Shown: piece after piece, positions 28,105-38,163 of the stretch | Layout of the letters: the number at the start of each line of letters is the position of its first letter | Position numbering within the stretch: position 1 is the stretch's first letter | Source of the DNA: a bacterium | GTDB taxonomy: Archaea > Micrarchaeota > Micrarchaeia > Micrarchaeales > CABMGC01 | Reading direction: 5' to 3' | Assembly: GCA_021829835.1 (NCBI GenBank) | Contig: JAKBPE010000003.1 | Location: 1-64,000 of the forward strand | DNA length: 64,000 nucleotides | Translations under genes and position numbers: made by a program | The notes under the pieces: generated by a model | The model's database searches: none | What the model was told of the DNA's origin: nothing | Seen by the model: the letters and a program-made list of their open reading frames with translations, nothing else

Positions 28105-29124
28105 TCAGTATATGGCAGAAATGTTTTCCATCCTTAGGGAGGAAGACGTTTCAGAGTCACGCTCCTTTCTCGAGTCAAACTTTGCCTTGACTCCCGTTAC
28201 TATAGACATGACTCTGACTGTGTCCCCAAGCTCTGGAAGCATTCTGGCACCGAAAATCACGTTTGCGTCCGTAGCTAGATCTGAGGTTACACCTTCTCCA
28301 AGGCGAGTTGCATCGCTTATGGTGAGGTTTGAACCTCCTGCGACATGCAGAAGGGCGCCTTTCGCGCCTTCGTAGTCTACAGAGAGCAGTGGATGCGATC
28401 TTGTGGATTTTATCGCCTGCTCTATGCGTCCAGGCCCTGTTCCGGTGCCTATGCTTATTACAGCAGTTCCTGTATTCCTAACAACATTCCTCAAGTCTGC
28501 GAAGTCGAGGTTTATCAGGCTTGGAAGAGTTATGGTATCAGCTATTCCCTTAACTGCATTTCCAGTTACATTGTCTACAAGCTCAAAAGCCTTCTCTATA
28601 GGAAGGTTTGGAACATAGGATAGAAGCTTATCATTCTCTATCACTATTGTGCAGTCAGCCTGCTTGCTGAGCTGTTCTATGCCCCATTCGGCCTTCTGCT
28701 TCCTGCTTCTCTCCAATGCAAACGGAAAGGTTACTGTGGCGATAACAGTAGCTCCCATCTCACGTGCTGTCTTTGCTATTATTGGGGCAGAACCTGTTCC
28801 TGTTCCGCCTCCCATTCCTGCACATATGAAGACCAAGTCAAAGCCATTTAGAGCGTCTTCTATCTCGGCCTTGCTGACTTCGGCTGCCTTTGCTGCTACC
28901 TCCGGGAAACCTCCTGCGCCTAGACCCTGCGTTATGTCTTTTCCCAACAGAATCTTCTTGTGCGCCTTTATCATGTTAAGGTGTCCTACGTCGGTATTCA
29001 TGGCGATCGTAGTTGCACTCTTTATTCCATTCGTAAATAACCTATTCACCAGGTTACTGCCCTGCCCTCCTGCACCGACTACTGCTACTTTTGGAGTGTA
29101 GAGATCATAGTCTATTTCTGTCAT
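28105..29124 (-). CDS. ftsZ: Cell division protein FtsZ (second copy)
   Basis: VVGAGGQGSNLVNRLF; FICAGMGGGTGTGSAPIIA; INLDFADLRNVV. Confidence 0.95.
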   Translation of the reverse strand: MTEIDYDLYTPKVAVVGAGGQGSNLVNRLFTNGIKSATTIAMNTDVGHLNMIKAHKKILLGKDITQGLGAGGFPEVAAKAAEVSKAEIEDALNGFDLVFICAGMGGGTGTGSAPIIAKTAREMGATVIATVTFPFALERSRKQKAEWGIEQLSKQADCTIVIENDKLLSYVPNLPIEKAFELVDNVTGNAVKGIADTITLPSLINLDFADLRNVVRNTGTAVISIGTGTGPGRIEQAIKSTRSHPLLSVDYEGAKGALLHVAGGSNLTISDATRLGEGVTSDLATDANVIFGARMLPELGDTVRVMSIVTGVKAKFDSRKERDSETSSSLRMENISAIY

Positions 29125-29125
29125 T

Positions 29126-30184
29126 TTAGATCATCTCTAGGCCGAACGACTGTGTCGATTTATCCCTGTCGGCATATTTGCCGAGTATGCTTGAGCCGCT
29201 TACTCCGGTTACTATTGCAACTATCTCTAACTGGCCTTCGTATCCGGGTATGACTCTTGCGCCCCACTTTACGTTTGCCTTTGGATCCATCTTCTCAGTT
29301 ATTATCTCGCCTGCCTTTATTGCGTCTCCGAGAGTGAGGTCTGCAGCTCCTGAAATATGTATGAGCGCTCCCTTCGCATTCTCAAAGTCTACATCAAGCA
29401 GTTTGTTCTTTACTACGGATTCTGATGCTGCCTGAACCTTGTCATTTCCTTTGCCAGTTCCTACAGAGATAAATCCTACATCTCCGCTGCCCATTATCGA
29501 CCTTACGTCTGCGAAGTCGATGTTTATCAGGCTTGGCTGTGTTATTGTCCAGACAAGTCCGCCTATTGCCTTTGCAAGTATGTCATCTGCAACTGCGAAC
29601 GCATCATTCATTGGTAGATTAGGGAATAATTTTACCAGCTTGTTGTTGTCCAGTATTATGACGCTGTCTGAGTATTTTCTCAAGCGCTGTATTCCTTCCT
29701 CTGCCTTAACCTTTCTGACTCTTTCGAGATCGAAAGGATATGTTACCATTGAAACGACTATTGCTCCCTGCTCTTTTGCAATTTGAGCCATGACAGAGAT
29801 TGCGCCTGTTCCTGTTCCGCCTCCCATTCCTGCACATAGGAATACCAATTGTGCTCCTGAAACTACTTCCTCGAGCTGCTGCCTGTCTATCTCTGCGGCT
29901 TTTGCGCCTACTTCTGGGTCGCCTCCTGCACCCATTCCTCTTGTCATACTTTTTCCGATCAGTATCTTTTTGATTCTGTCATCAAGTATTTTGAAATGCT
30001 GTGCATCGGTGTTTACCGCCACAAGCTCTGTGCCTTTTACACCCACCCTTATCAGCCTGTTTACAGTATTGTTTCCTCCTCCGCCTAGTCCGAGAGTGAC
30101 TATCTTTATCTGCGGTGTGAAACTTATGCTGTTATCCACGCTGCTGCTGCCTTTACCTAACAAATCGGTTCCGAATTCTACCAT
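29126..30184 (-). CDS. ftsZ: Cell division protein FtsZ (first copy)
   Basis: TLGLGGGGNNTVNRLI; FLCAGMGGGTGTGAISVMA; INIDFADVRSIM. Confidence 0.96.
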   Translation of the reverse strand: MVEFGTDLLGKGSSSVDNSISFTPQIKIVTLGLGGGGNNTVNRLIRVGVKGTELVAVNTDAQHFKILDDRIKKILIGKSMTRGMGAGGDPEVGAKAAEIDRQQLEEVVSGAQLVFLCAGMGGGTGTGAISVMAQIAKEQGAIVVSMVTYPFDLERVRKVKAEEGIQRLRKYSDSVIILDNNKLVKLFPNLPMNDAFAVADDILAKAIGGLVWTITQPSLINIDFADVRSIMGSGDVGFISVGTGKGNDKVQAASESVVKNKLLDVDFENAKGALIHISGAADLTLGDAIKAGEIITEKMDPKANVKWGARVIPGYEGQLEIVAIVTGVSGSSILGKYADRDKSTQSFGLEMI

Positions 30185-30492
30185 TTGATCGCCGATTAAC
30201 TAATTATGATTAAGTTTATAAAACTTCTGTATTGCCACATATTAGTGGACGTAAAGCATTTTGAAGTCGCTATGCCATGCTTTAAATAAAGATTTAATAC
30301 TAAGACTTCTTTAAAAATTAAAAAATGTCCTTTTTGGCATCATACAAATTGCCTTTTGTTATAATAGTTTTGTATTCGGAAGGAAGAAATTTAGAATTGA
30401 AAAGTAATAGACAATTGCGAATTTTTTTGAAATAGAACCGAGAAAAATTTCCTTCGTCTTAATCCTGCTTTGATAAAGATATTTTAAATTAT

Positions 30493-31410
30493 ATGGTGCT
30501 TAGTTGTAGTAATACAGATGAAAACATGGAAATCAAACTTCAATCGGCAGTAGAGTACCTGATGACATACGGATGGGCCATACTCATCATAGCAGTTGTG
30601 CTCGGAGCTCTCTTCAGCCTCGGAATATTCAATTCGTTTAGTCTTGCACCTAAGGCAAGCCCAGGAGCATGCTCCGTAAGCAGGCCTAATGGGCCCGGAA
30701 GTACCTCTTTTGTAAATACAGTAGGAACATGTGACAACATTCCGGAATATACCATGCTCGTGAAAGGCAATGGTTACGTATACATCCAAAACATAAGCCA
30801 GATGGTAAGCCCGTATAACACTATAACAATCTCCGGATGGTTTTACAATCTTCAGGGAAGCGGGACAGAGACAGGTTTTGTTGCTGGCAATACTGCAATA
30901 AACCAGGGTTACATTTATTTCAGCAATGGAGGAGCCTGTGGGAATGGAGAAGTAGCTGTAGGAATTGGAAACACATATGCATGTACAGCTCCAGGAAGCC
31001 TCTCTTTCGTAAATAATTGGATTTTTGTTGTGGCCACATATAACGGAATGGATCTTAGCGGATGGGTATGCAGCAGTGGAGTCTGTACTGCCTCAGATAC
31101 AGTAACTCCTTCTTTCGCAATGAATAATTATGGGTATCTTTATATAGGAAGTGATCCTTCCAATCCACAGAATGGATGGCAGGGATACATATCAAACATA
31201 GAGGTATACAACACTTCATTCTCATTGAACGATACATTAGCTCTTTATCATGAAGGGATAGGAGGTGCACCTATAGCACTGCGCTGGCTACAGGGATGGT
31301 GGCCTCTGAATGATAATCCAAATGATTATTCAGGCAATGATAACACAGGAACGGCAACTAATGTTATATATATAACTAACTGGGAGAGTAACTACGCTAA
31401 CCCAGGCTGA
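30493..31410 (+). CDS. Pilin-type signal peptide protein with LamG/concanavalin-like domain
   Basis: MEIKLQSAVEYLMTYGWAILIIAVVLGALFSLGIFNSF class III-like N-terminus; C-terminal GYLYIGSDPSNPQNGWQGYISNIEVYNTSFSLNDTLALYHEG...WWPLNDN is LamG_3-like. Confidence 0.82.
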   Translation: MVLSCSNTDENMEIKLQSAVEYLMTYGWAILIIAVVLGALFSLGIFNSFSLAPKASPGACSVSRPNGPGSTSFVNTVGTCDNIPEYTMLVKGNGYVYIQNISQMVSPYNTITISGWFYNLQGSGTETGFVAGNTAINQGYIYFSNGGACGNGEVAVGIGNTYACTAPGSLSFVNNWIFVVATYNGMDLSGWVCSSGVCTASDTVTPSFAMNNYGYLYIGSDPSNPQNGWQGYISNIEVYNTSFSLNDTLALYHEGIGGAPIALRWLQGWWPLNDNPNDYSGNDNTGTATNVIYITNWESNYANPG

Positions 31411-31542
31411 TTGTACAGGTTAGAAATAAAATGAGAACAGCAGAATGAATCACTGAAATGGATGCCAGGAATAGGTTATGTTTGGGATGATACCATCCCA
31501 TAACATCCCTTATTCTTTTCGCAGATTTCTGAAACGAAGAAC

Positions 31543-32151
31543 TTATACAGTCTCCTTGCCGAAACGCTTGTCTACATCGTCCCAGTTTACAACATTCCAC
31601 CATGCGTCCACATACTTTGCCCTGTCATTCCAGTATTGCAGATAGTATGCATGTTCCCAGACATCAAGGCCTAACAAGATAGGAAGACCTGCAAGATGCA
31701 TGAAGTTCTGCTTTTCTATCTGGGTAAGAACAAGCTGGTCTGTTTCCTGGTCATATAGAAGAAGAGCCCAGCCGCTGCCTTCTACGGTCTTTGCAGCTTC
31801 TGTAAATTGCAGCTTGAATTTGTCGAAGCTGCCGAAATCAGTGTTTATTTTATCGGCTATCTTGCCGCCAACTTTACCGCCGCCCTTTCCAGGAGGAGCC
31901 ATGTTAGGCCAGAAGAGGCCATGCAGCTTATGCCCGCCGAAATTGAAGCTGTAGTCCCTCAAGACCGCTTTTATATCTATCTGAATTTCTCCGTTCCTCG
32001 CTTTTTCCAGTTTCTCGAGAGCGGCGTTTGCGCCGTTCACGTATGCTACATGATGCTTGTCATGATGCAGTTTCATTATCTGTTCGGATATATATGGTTC
32101 CAATGCATTGTATGCGTATGGCAGATTAGGAACCTCGTATTTTTTTCCCAT
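31543..32151 (-). CDS. sod: Fe/Mn superoxide dismutase
   Basis: LHHDKHHVAYVNGANAALE; GGHKLHGLFWPNM; LLGLDVWEHAYYLQYWNDRAKYVDAWWNVVNW. Confidence 0.97.
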   Translation of the reverse strand: MGKKYEVPNLPYAYNALEPYISEQIMKLHHDKHHVAYVNGANAALEKLEKARNGEIQIDIKAVLRDYSFNFGGHKLHGLFWPNMAPPGKGGGKVGGKIADKINTDFGSFDKFKLQFTEAAKTVEGSGWALLLYDQETDQLVLTQIEKQNFMHLAGLPILLGLDVWEHAYYLQYWNDRAKYVDAWWNVVNWDDVDKRFGKETV

Positions 32152-32257
32152 GTTTTACACCTGGATTATTAGGGAATGTCAAATTATTTAAAACCAGCCA
32201 GAGGATTTTGGGAATATTTTTCAGATTGTTTATAAATTACAACTTGGAAATAATAAT

Positions 32258-33823
32258 ATGATGGATATGTCTTTTGATCAGAGATGGCTTGGGATAGGCA
32301 GCGGCGTAGGAATACTCAACATGGAAGGGCTGGACTTCAGGGAATACCAGCTTAATATAATTAAAGCAATAAATGAAAATGGAAATACGCTTGTAGTGAT
32401 ACCTACAGGTCTTGGAAAGACATTCATAGGAACTGCCGTTATAGCCAATGCGATATCAGGAGGAGGAAAGGCCCTTCTTCTTGCACCAACAAAACCTCTT
32501 GCCGAACAGCATTACTCCAATCTGGTAGGCATGCTTAATATAGATCCTGGTAGGATACTTCTTCTTCTCGGTTCTACCGGAAAAGCCAAAAGGAAAGAGC
32601 TCGAATCAGATGCCAGCCTGATAATAGCGACCCCTCAGACCATAGCTAACGACATCAAAGCAGGACAGCTCTCCCTTGACGGATTCAAGGTTGCTGTCTT
32701 CGATGAATGCCATAGGGCTGTGGGAAAATATGCATATACTTACATAGCGAACGAGTGCATGCTCAGGGACATGCTAATAGTTGGGCTTACAGCCTCTCCC
32801 GGAGCTAAAAAGGAGAAGATAGAGGAGCTTACAGACTCGCTTGGGATAAGGCACATAGCGATAAGGATCTCTACAGATCCTGACGTTGTCAGGTATGTCA
32901 TGCCGAAAAATACGCATGTTGTAAGAGTTGGAATAGGAGATAAGCTTAATGAAATATCAAGGCTTATAGCCCCAGAGGCTGAGGCAAGCCTTGTGGCACT
33001 AAACAAGACTGGACTGATCCATTTCAAGAATTTTACCAGGATACCTAAAGGGAGGCTTCTGCAGATTGGCGAAGAGATAAACAGGATAAATGCCGTAAAC
33101 TTCAAATTTGCTGCAGTATACAGCTATGTGAGGCTTCTTAACCTGACACATGCCTACGACCTGCTTCTTACTGAAGGCATATACCCATTTTACAAATATA
33201 TGGAGAGTCTGGATATGCGTGAAAAAAAGAGCAGAGCTGTGGAGAGCCTTCTTAAAAACAAGAATATAATGCAGGCCAGAAAACTGGCTGAAGAGGCTAT
33301 GAAAAATGGGGAGGAGCACCCTAAGATAAAATCAGTATTAAATATTCTTAGGGAACACAGCGATAAGAGTGTAATTATTTTTGTCCAGTACAGATCTACA
33401 ATAAAGATGCTTGTGGAGCATTTAGTGAATAATGGATTCAGGGCAAAAGCGTTCGTAGGGAAGAAGGAGGGAGTGACCCAGGAGATGCAGAAAGAGATAA
33501 TTCAGGAGTTCAGAGATAAAAAATTTGATGTGCTTGTGGCAAGCTCGATAGCTGAGGAAGGGCTTGATATACCAAATGTGGATCTTGTCTTGTTTTACGA
33601 ACCTATCCCGAGCGAGATAAGGAATATACAGAGAAGGGGAAGGACAGGAAGGTTTAGAGACGGTGAGATATACATACTTGTGGCAGTAGGAACTAAAGAC
33701 GAGGTGTATATGCGCGTTTCAGACCAGCGGGAGAAAAAGATGCTTGGGATTATTCTTAAGATCAACGAAAGATTAAAGAAGGAGAGAAAAGAGAAGGATA
33801 AAGGGCAGAAATCCCTGCAATAA
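32258..33823 (+). CDS. Hef/FANCM-like SF2 helicase, helicase part only
   Basis: REYQLNIIKAI, PTGLGKTFIG, DECHRAVGKYAYTYIA, SSIAEEGLDIPNVDLVLFYEPIPSEIRNIQRRGRTGR; ends after the helicase core with no ERCC4 nuclease domain. Confidence 0.88.
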   Translation: MMDMSFDQRWLGIGSGVGILNMEGLDFREYQLNIIKAINENGNTLVVIPTGLGKTFIGTAVIANAISGGGKALLLAPTKPLAEQHYSNLVGMLNIDPGRILLLLGSTGKAKRKELESDASLIIATPQTIANDIKAGQLSLDGFKVAVFDECHRAVGKYAYTYIANECMLRDMLIVGLTASPGAKKEKIEELTDSLGIRHIAIRISTDPDVVRYVMPKNTHVVRVGIGDKLNEISRLIAPEAEASLVALNKTGLIHFKNFTRIPKGRLLQIGEEINRINAVNFKFAAVYSYVRLLNLTHAYDLLLTEGIYPFYKYMESLDMREKKSRAVESLLKNKNIMQARKLAEEAMKNGEEHPKIKSVLNILREHSDKSVIIFVQYRSTIKMLVEHLVNNGFRAKAFVGKKEGVTQEMQKEIIQEFRDKKFDVLVASSIAEEGLDIPNVDLVLFYEPIPSEIRNIQRRGRTGRFRDGEIYILVAVGTKDEVYMRVSDQREKKMLGIILKINERLKKERKEKDKGQKSLQ

Positions 33824-33851
33824 GAAGATTGATGAATGGAGTTTCTGTTTT

Positions 33852-34433
33852 GTGATGCGCCGCATCCACAGATTTGGTAAGAGCATGGATACATTAAAAA
33901 CAAGCAGCGAGCTTTCTAAGCGGCTGCCTATGATTCACGAAGCTGGAAACTTGAAGTGGTTTGATTCGAGAGCCGATTACCATCATTCGAAAATAATACT
34001 TGAAAAATATTCGTTGCGATTTTTGCATAGGGAGGATGTTGTTCGCGAGATAGTGCTTAATGAAAAATTAGCTGAAGCGTTCAGCGGTAAAGGTTTCTAT
34101 ATCGAAAGAAGAGAAAATGAGATCCTGAATACGGATAGGCCTATTGGATTTTTTATACCTGGGAAAAACAACAATCTTGAGTACATAGGGAATGAATACA
34201 ATGAAGGAGTAGAGTCATGGAAGAGGGGTGTTTTTAATGGAAAGCCGGTAATATATCTCTATTCTGGTAGCAGTTTTGAGATATTTTTTGTTTATAAGTG
34301 CCCCGTGGATGGCAGAAGGTTCGTACTTGATTCAAGCTACAACAGCGACAACATTGTGCCACTAGTTGTAGGAATGGAAAAAGAGTTGAGATCTGAGGGT
34401 ATAAATAAATCTTCGGTTCCTCTTAGAATCTGA
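33852..34433 (+). CDS. Hypothetical protein
   Basis: 193 aa ORF downstream of the helicase; start uncertain (33852 or internal ATG). Confidence 0.5.
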   Translation: MMRRIHRFGKSMDTLKTSSELSKRLPMIHEAGNLKWFDSRADYHHSKIILEKYSLRFLHREDVVREIVLNEKLAEAFSGKGFYIERRENEILNTDRPIGFFIPGKNNNLEYIGNEYNEGVESWKRGVFNGKPVIYLYSGSSFEIFFVYKCPVDGRRFVLDSSYNSDNIVPLVVGMEKELRSEGINKSSVPLRI

Positions 34434-34523
34434 TATTTTGGAACCGATATTTGGAAAATATTGCATCTTGTTATGTTTTGCATATATGGATTCTATTTTG
34501 AATCTGGCTTGCCTTTCTTCTCT

Positions 34524-35438
34524 TCAATACATATTCTGAAGTCGTTTTATTCTCTCATCTATAGGAGGATGTGTTGAGAATATGTTTGATATGCTTGATT
34601 TTTTAAATGGATTTGAAAAGTACATTGGTGCTGTAACCTGACTTACATTGTGTACAGGTCCTTTCGTTGGACTTGGAGTGAAATTCTTTATTTTTGTAAG
34701 TGCTGATGCCAGTGACTGCGGGGAACGCGTAAGCCTTGCTCCGTTCGCATCTGCCATATACTCTCTTCTTCTGGATATTGCAAGGCGTATCAACATGGCA
34801 AAAAATGGCGCTAAGAGCCCTACCAGAAGGCCTATTAGCAATAATATTCCTGCCGATTCCCCATTTCTCCTGCCTCCTGGGCCTCCAAAAAAGAAAGACA
34901 TGCGCATTATTCCAGCTATAATCCCTATTGCTCCTGCAAATACTATTGCGATCATCATGAATTGTATGTCGTTGTTTCCTATATGGGAGGCTTCATGCGC
35001 TATAACTGCCTCAAGCTCTGACCTATTCATGATTGCAAGAAGACCGGTTGTTACCGCTATGGATGCATGTTTCTTGTTCCTTCCTGTGGCAAATGCGTTG
35101 GGATTCTGGTCATTTATTACATATACCTTTGGCATCGGTATCTGCTGCGCTGCCGCGAGGCCTTCTACAGCACTGTATAGAGTAGGATATGCTGCTTTGT
35201 CTGCAGGCTTTGCTCCTGATGTCTTCAGTATGAATTTGTCGCCGGAATAATAAACGAAAAGACCATAGATCAGCAGAACAACTCCAGAGATAACCAATCC
35301 TAGCTCAATACTTAATCCGAAGTAGTATGATACAAAAGTTATCACAATGCAGAAAAATGCGCCGAAGACTAAGAGCATGAGTATTGATTTTATTCTGTTG
35401 CGTGCTATTTCGTCAAAAAAACTTGCCATTTTATTCAC
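34524..35438 (-). CDS. htpX: HtpX family M48 metalloprotease
   Basis: ELEAVIAHEASHIGNNDIQFM; PNAFATGRNKKHASIAVTTGLL; STHPPIDERIKRL. Confidence 0.96.
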   Translation of the reverse strand: MNKMASFFDEIARNRIKSILMLLVFGAFFCIVITFVSYYFGLSIELGLVISGVVLLIYGLFVYYSGDKFILKTSGAKPADKAAYPTLYSAVEGLAAAQQIPMPKVYVINDQNPNAFATGRNKKHASIAVTTGLLAIMNRSELEAVIAHEASHIGNNDIQFMMIAIVFAGAIGIIAGIMRMSFFFGGPGGRRNGESAGILLLIGLLVGLLAPFFAMLIRLAISRRREYMADANGARLTRSPQSLASALTKIKNFTPSPTKGPVHNVSQVTAPMYFSNPFKKSSISNIFSTHPPIDERIKRLQNMY

Positions 35439-35531
35439 CTAACCTTTTCACCGGTAAAATATTTTTGTGTTACGCTACCACCGCTAAAAGCGTACAGGCT
35501 GGACATACAGTGAAATTGTATGTTTTTTGAA

Positions 35532-35615
35532 GCCTGTATTGTTCATGCAGGCATTTATGTTTGTATGCCTTTTTTGTATTGTGGTTTGCTTTCATCCTGC
35601 CCATAAATAGGCAGG
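35532..35615. repeat. Cluster of three hairpins between lemA and htpX
   Basis: GCCTG..CAGGC, AGGCAT..ATGCCT followed by TTTTTT (+ strand), and CCTGCC-cataaata-GGCAGG-TTTT. Confidence 0.5.
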
Positions 35616-35653
35616 TTTTCCCGTTCACTTTATTAAAATGGAACATTGCCTCT

Positions 35654-36283
35654 TCATTTTTTTGCAGGCTTCGGTTGAACTGCAGGCTTGTCTTTTCCTG
35701 CGGTAGCATTGTTGACATCACTGAAATCCACCTTGACATTTTCCTTCTGCTCTGCCGGAGTCTGGAAGAAGTCTGCCTTCTTGAAGCCGAACTTTGTAGC
35801 AAATACATTGCCTGGAAACTCCTGAAGCGCGTTGTTGTAGTCCAGAACGTAGTCGTTGTATGACGTCCTTACAAAAGCTATCTTGTCTTCAGTGTCCATG
35901 AGCTGCTGCTGCAGATTCATGAAGTTCTGGGATGCTTTCAGGTCAGGGTAATTCTCAGCTACTGCAAATATGCTCTTCAAAGCCTGGCTTAACTGGTTAT
36001 TGGCATCTGCCTTTGCGGCTGCGGAGCCATTCATTATTGATGTCCTTAATTGGGTAACCTGGGTTAGAACGCTCTTCTCATATGTCATGTAGCCTTTTAC
36101 CGCGTTGATAAGATTTGGTATCAAGTCATATCTACGCTTTAATTGTACATCTATCTGCGCCCATGCGTCCTGAACCCTGTTGCGTTTTGAGACGAATCCG
36201 TTAAACACGCTTATTACAAGAATTATTATAGCGAGTATTACTACTGCCACAACACCTATTAAAGCATCAAAAAGAAATCCCAT
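35654..36283 (-). CDS. lemA: LemA family protein
   Basis: FVSKRNRVQDAWAQIDVQLKRRYDLIPNLINAVKGYMTYEKSVLTQVTQLRT; FVRTSYNDYVLDYNNALQEFPGNVFA. Confidence 0.96.
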   Translation of the reverse strand: MGFLFDALIGVVAVVILAIIILVISVFNGFVSKRNRVQDAWAQIDVQLKRRYDLIPNLINAVKGYMTYEKSVLTQVTQLRTSIMNGSAAAKADANNQLSQALKSIFAVAENYPDLKASQNFMNLQQQLMDTEDKIAFVRTSYNDYVLDYNNALQEFPGNVFATKFGFKKADFFQTPAEQKENVKVDFSDVNNATAGKDKPAVQPKPAKK

Positions 36284-36393
36284 AATAAAATCCCATAATA
36301 TTTATAGTTTACAATAGAATATCGAAATACTTAAATAAAAAGCTTCCTAAACGATTCGGCAGACTGGGCTTTGAGCTTGTTTGGATTCATACA

Positions 36394-38163
36394 TCATACC
36401 TTGGTTTTCTTCTGCTGGCTGAACATCTCTATTATCTCCTCTGTTGTTGTGGTCTCCTCTGGCCCTTTGTCTTTTCTTATGCCGTCACTTATAAGTCTCG
36501 GAAATCTTAAGGCATATCCTGATTCTCCAGTTTTTGCAGAACTAGCCATGCCGCAGGTATGCATTGGTGACCTTGTTATCTCGTCGGCATTTACCGTTAT
36601 TACATACTTTGGTTCTACCCAGAAGTCAGGTTCAAGAAGGGAATCTACCCGCGCAGGCTTCTTTTTTAAATGGATCTTCTCCAAAACAGATTTGAACATC
36701 TTCATCTGTTCTTCGGTGAAACCTGTTCCTATTTTGGTTATTGTTTCGAACATGTCTCTTTTTTGGTTGTATACCGCGGCAAGCAGTCCGCCGAATCCTA
36801 ATTCTGCCCTCTGCCCTTTTCCGAAGTAGTAACCTATTATAACCAAGTCTATGGAATCGGAAAGTTCACTCTTGTAACTGCGTTTCATCTTTATCCAGTT
36901 GAATTTTCTTGCGCCTGCTATGTATGGAGCTCTGGGATCTTTTGCAACTATGCCTTCAAGTCCACGCTCTATTGCAGATGCAAAATACCGTTCAAGCTCT
37001 TTTGGAGAGTCTGTGGTGATCATTTCAGATATTTTTATTACGCTGCCTTTTCCGACCACATCGGAGAGTTTCTTCCTTCTTTCACTGTAAGGATGGTTAA
37101 GATAACTTTCACCATCGCAATAGAGCAGGTCAAATGCGAAGAGAACCACCGGAAGCCTCTTGCTTGCTTCTTCGATTCCGTGCTTTCTTTTTCTCTGCAC
37201 AGTTTCCTGGAACGGATAGAATGTCCCTGAAACTTCATCGTATGCGATGGCTTCGCCTTCAAGGATACAGTTATCGCAGTTTGTATCTTCGAGAAGAGCC
37301 TTTGCGATATCCGGGAACATTTCAGTTATGACTTCCAGATTTCTTGAAAAAAGCCTTACCTTCTTGTTTTCCTTATCAAGATGTGCCTGCACTCGCATGC
37401 CATCGTATTTGCTCTCTACAGAACAGACGCCTCCTGTACGCTCCAGGATTTCTTCAGCAGTAGGAAGGCGCTCTGCAAGGGCGGGCCTGATAGGACTGAA
37501 GAGGATTACGCCTAGATGTTCTATTCCTGGAACGCCTTTAGTTGCAAGTACATATGCCACATTTCCAAGGTCACTACATATATTATATGCATTCTCAAGC
37601 TTGGGCTTTAACTTCCTGTCTCCTGTGGCATTTTTTGATAGTGCCTCTAGGATTGTAGCATCTCCGACCCCGAGCCTTAACTGGCCTAATACAAGACGCA
37701 TTATATACCTTGCGCCAATAGGGTTTGATGATGATATAAGAGAAGAAAGAAGTTTTATCTTCGCATCCTGACTCCCGTGTCCGCTGGTAGCTGATATCTT
37801 GATAAGCTTCTCGTGTATATCATTTACAGTGTGTGAAGTGTGTTCTATTCTTTTTAATTTTGTATTTTTGCGAAACTCTTCTGCAACTAAACCCATGTCC
37901 CCGCTTTTGTGGTAAAAATTGATTATCTCCGAATGATTATGGCCTGTAGACATTTCTACTGATAATTGTGCATATTTTTCAGCTATTCCGGTTTCTATCG
38001 AGTTGAAAGGCGGCCCTAGAAGACCTTGGGTCATGTATACTAGTACCTTAATCTCTTCCTTTGAAGCTTTTCCAAAAAGTTCTGCAAGTACATCTATCAT
38101 CTCTAATCTTGAGGAGATAGATTCAAGTTTTTCATAATATAAGGCAACTTCATCGAAGAGCAA
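36394..38163 (-). CDS. lig: ATP-dependent DNA ligase
   Basis: Active-site VESKYDGMRVQAH; LEGEAIAYD; EGIVAKD; KMKRSY; archaeal-type N-terminal domain. Confidence 0.97.
   Translation of the reverse strand: MLFDEVALYYEKLESISSRLEMIDVLAELFGKASKEEIKVLVYMTQGLLGPPFNSIETGIAEKYAQLSVEMSTGHNHSEIINFYHKSGDMGLVAEEFRKNTKLKRIEHTSHTVNDIHEKLIKISATSGHGSQDAKIKLLSSLISSSNPIGARYIMRLVLGQLRLGVGDATILEALSKNATGDRKLKPKLENAYNICSDLGNVAYVLATKGVPGIEHLGVILFSPIRPALAERLPTAEEILERTGGVCSVESKYDGMRVQAHLDKENKKVRLFSRNLEVITEMFPDIAKALLEDTNCDNCILEGEAIAYDEVSGTFYPFQETVQRKRKHGIEEASKRLPVVLFAFDLLYCDGESYLNHPYSERRKKLSDVVGKGSVIKISEMITTDSPKELERYFASAIERGLEGIVAKDPRAPYIAGARKFNWIKMKRSYKSELSDSIDLVIIGYYFGKGQRAELGFGGLLAAVYNQKRDMFETITKIGTGFTEEQMKMFKSVLEKIHLKKKPARVDSLLEPDFWVEPKYVITVNADEITRSPMHTCGMASSAKTGESGYALRFPRLISDGIRKDKGPEETTTTEEIIEMFSQQKKTKV

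Noticed and set aside
28112-30188. Long forward ORFs (28649..29101, 29439..29786, 29790..30188 and others)
   Set aside because: Antisense shadows of the two ftsZ genes; composition (S/P/I-rich) is typical of antisense frames.
34648-35250. 200-aa forward ORF
   Set aside because: Antisense to htpX.
37247-37771. 174-aa forward ORF
   Set aside because: Antisense to the DNA ligase gene, which has strong motifs.
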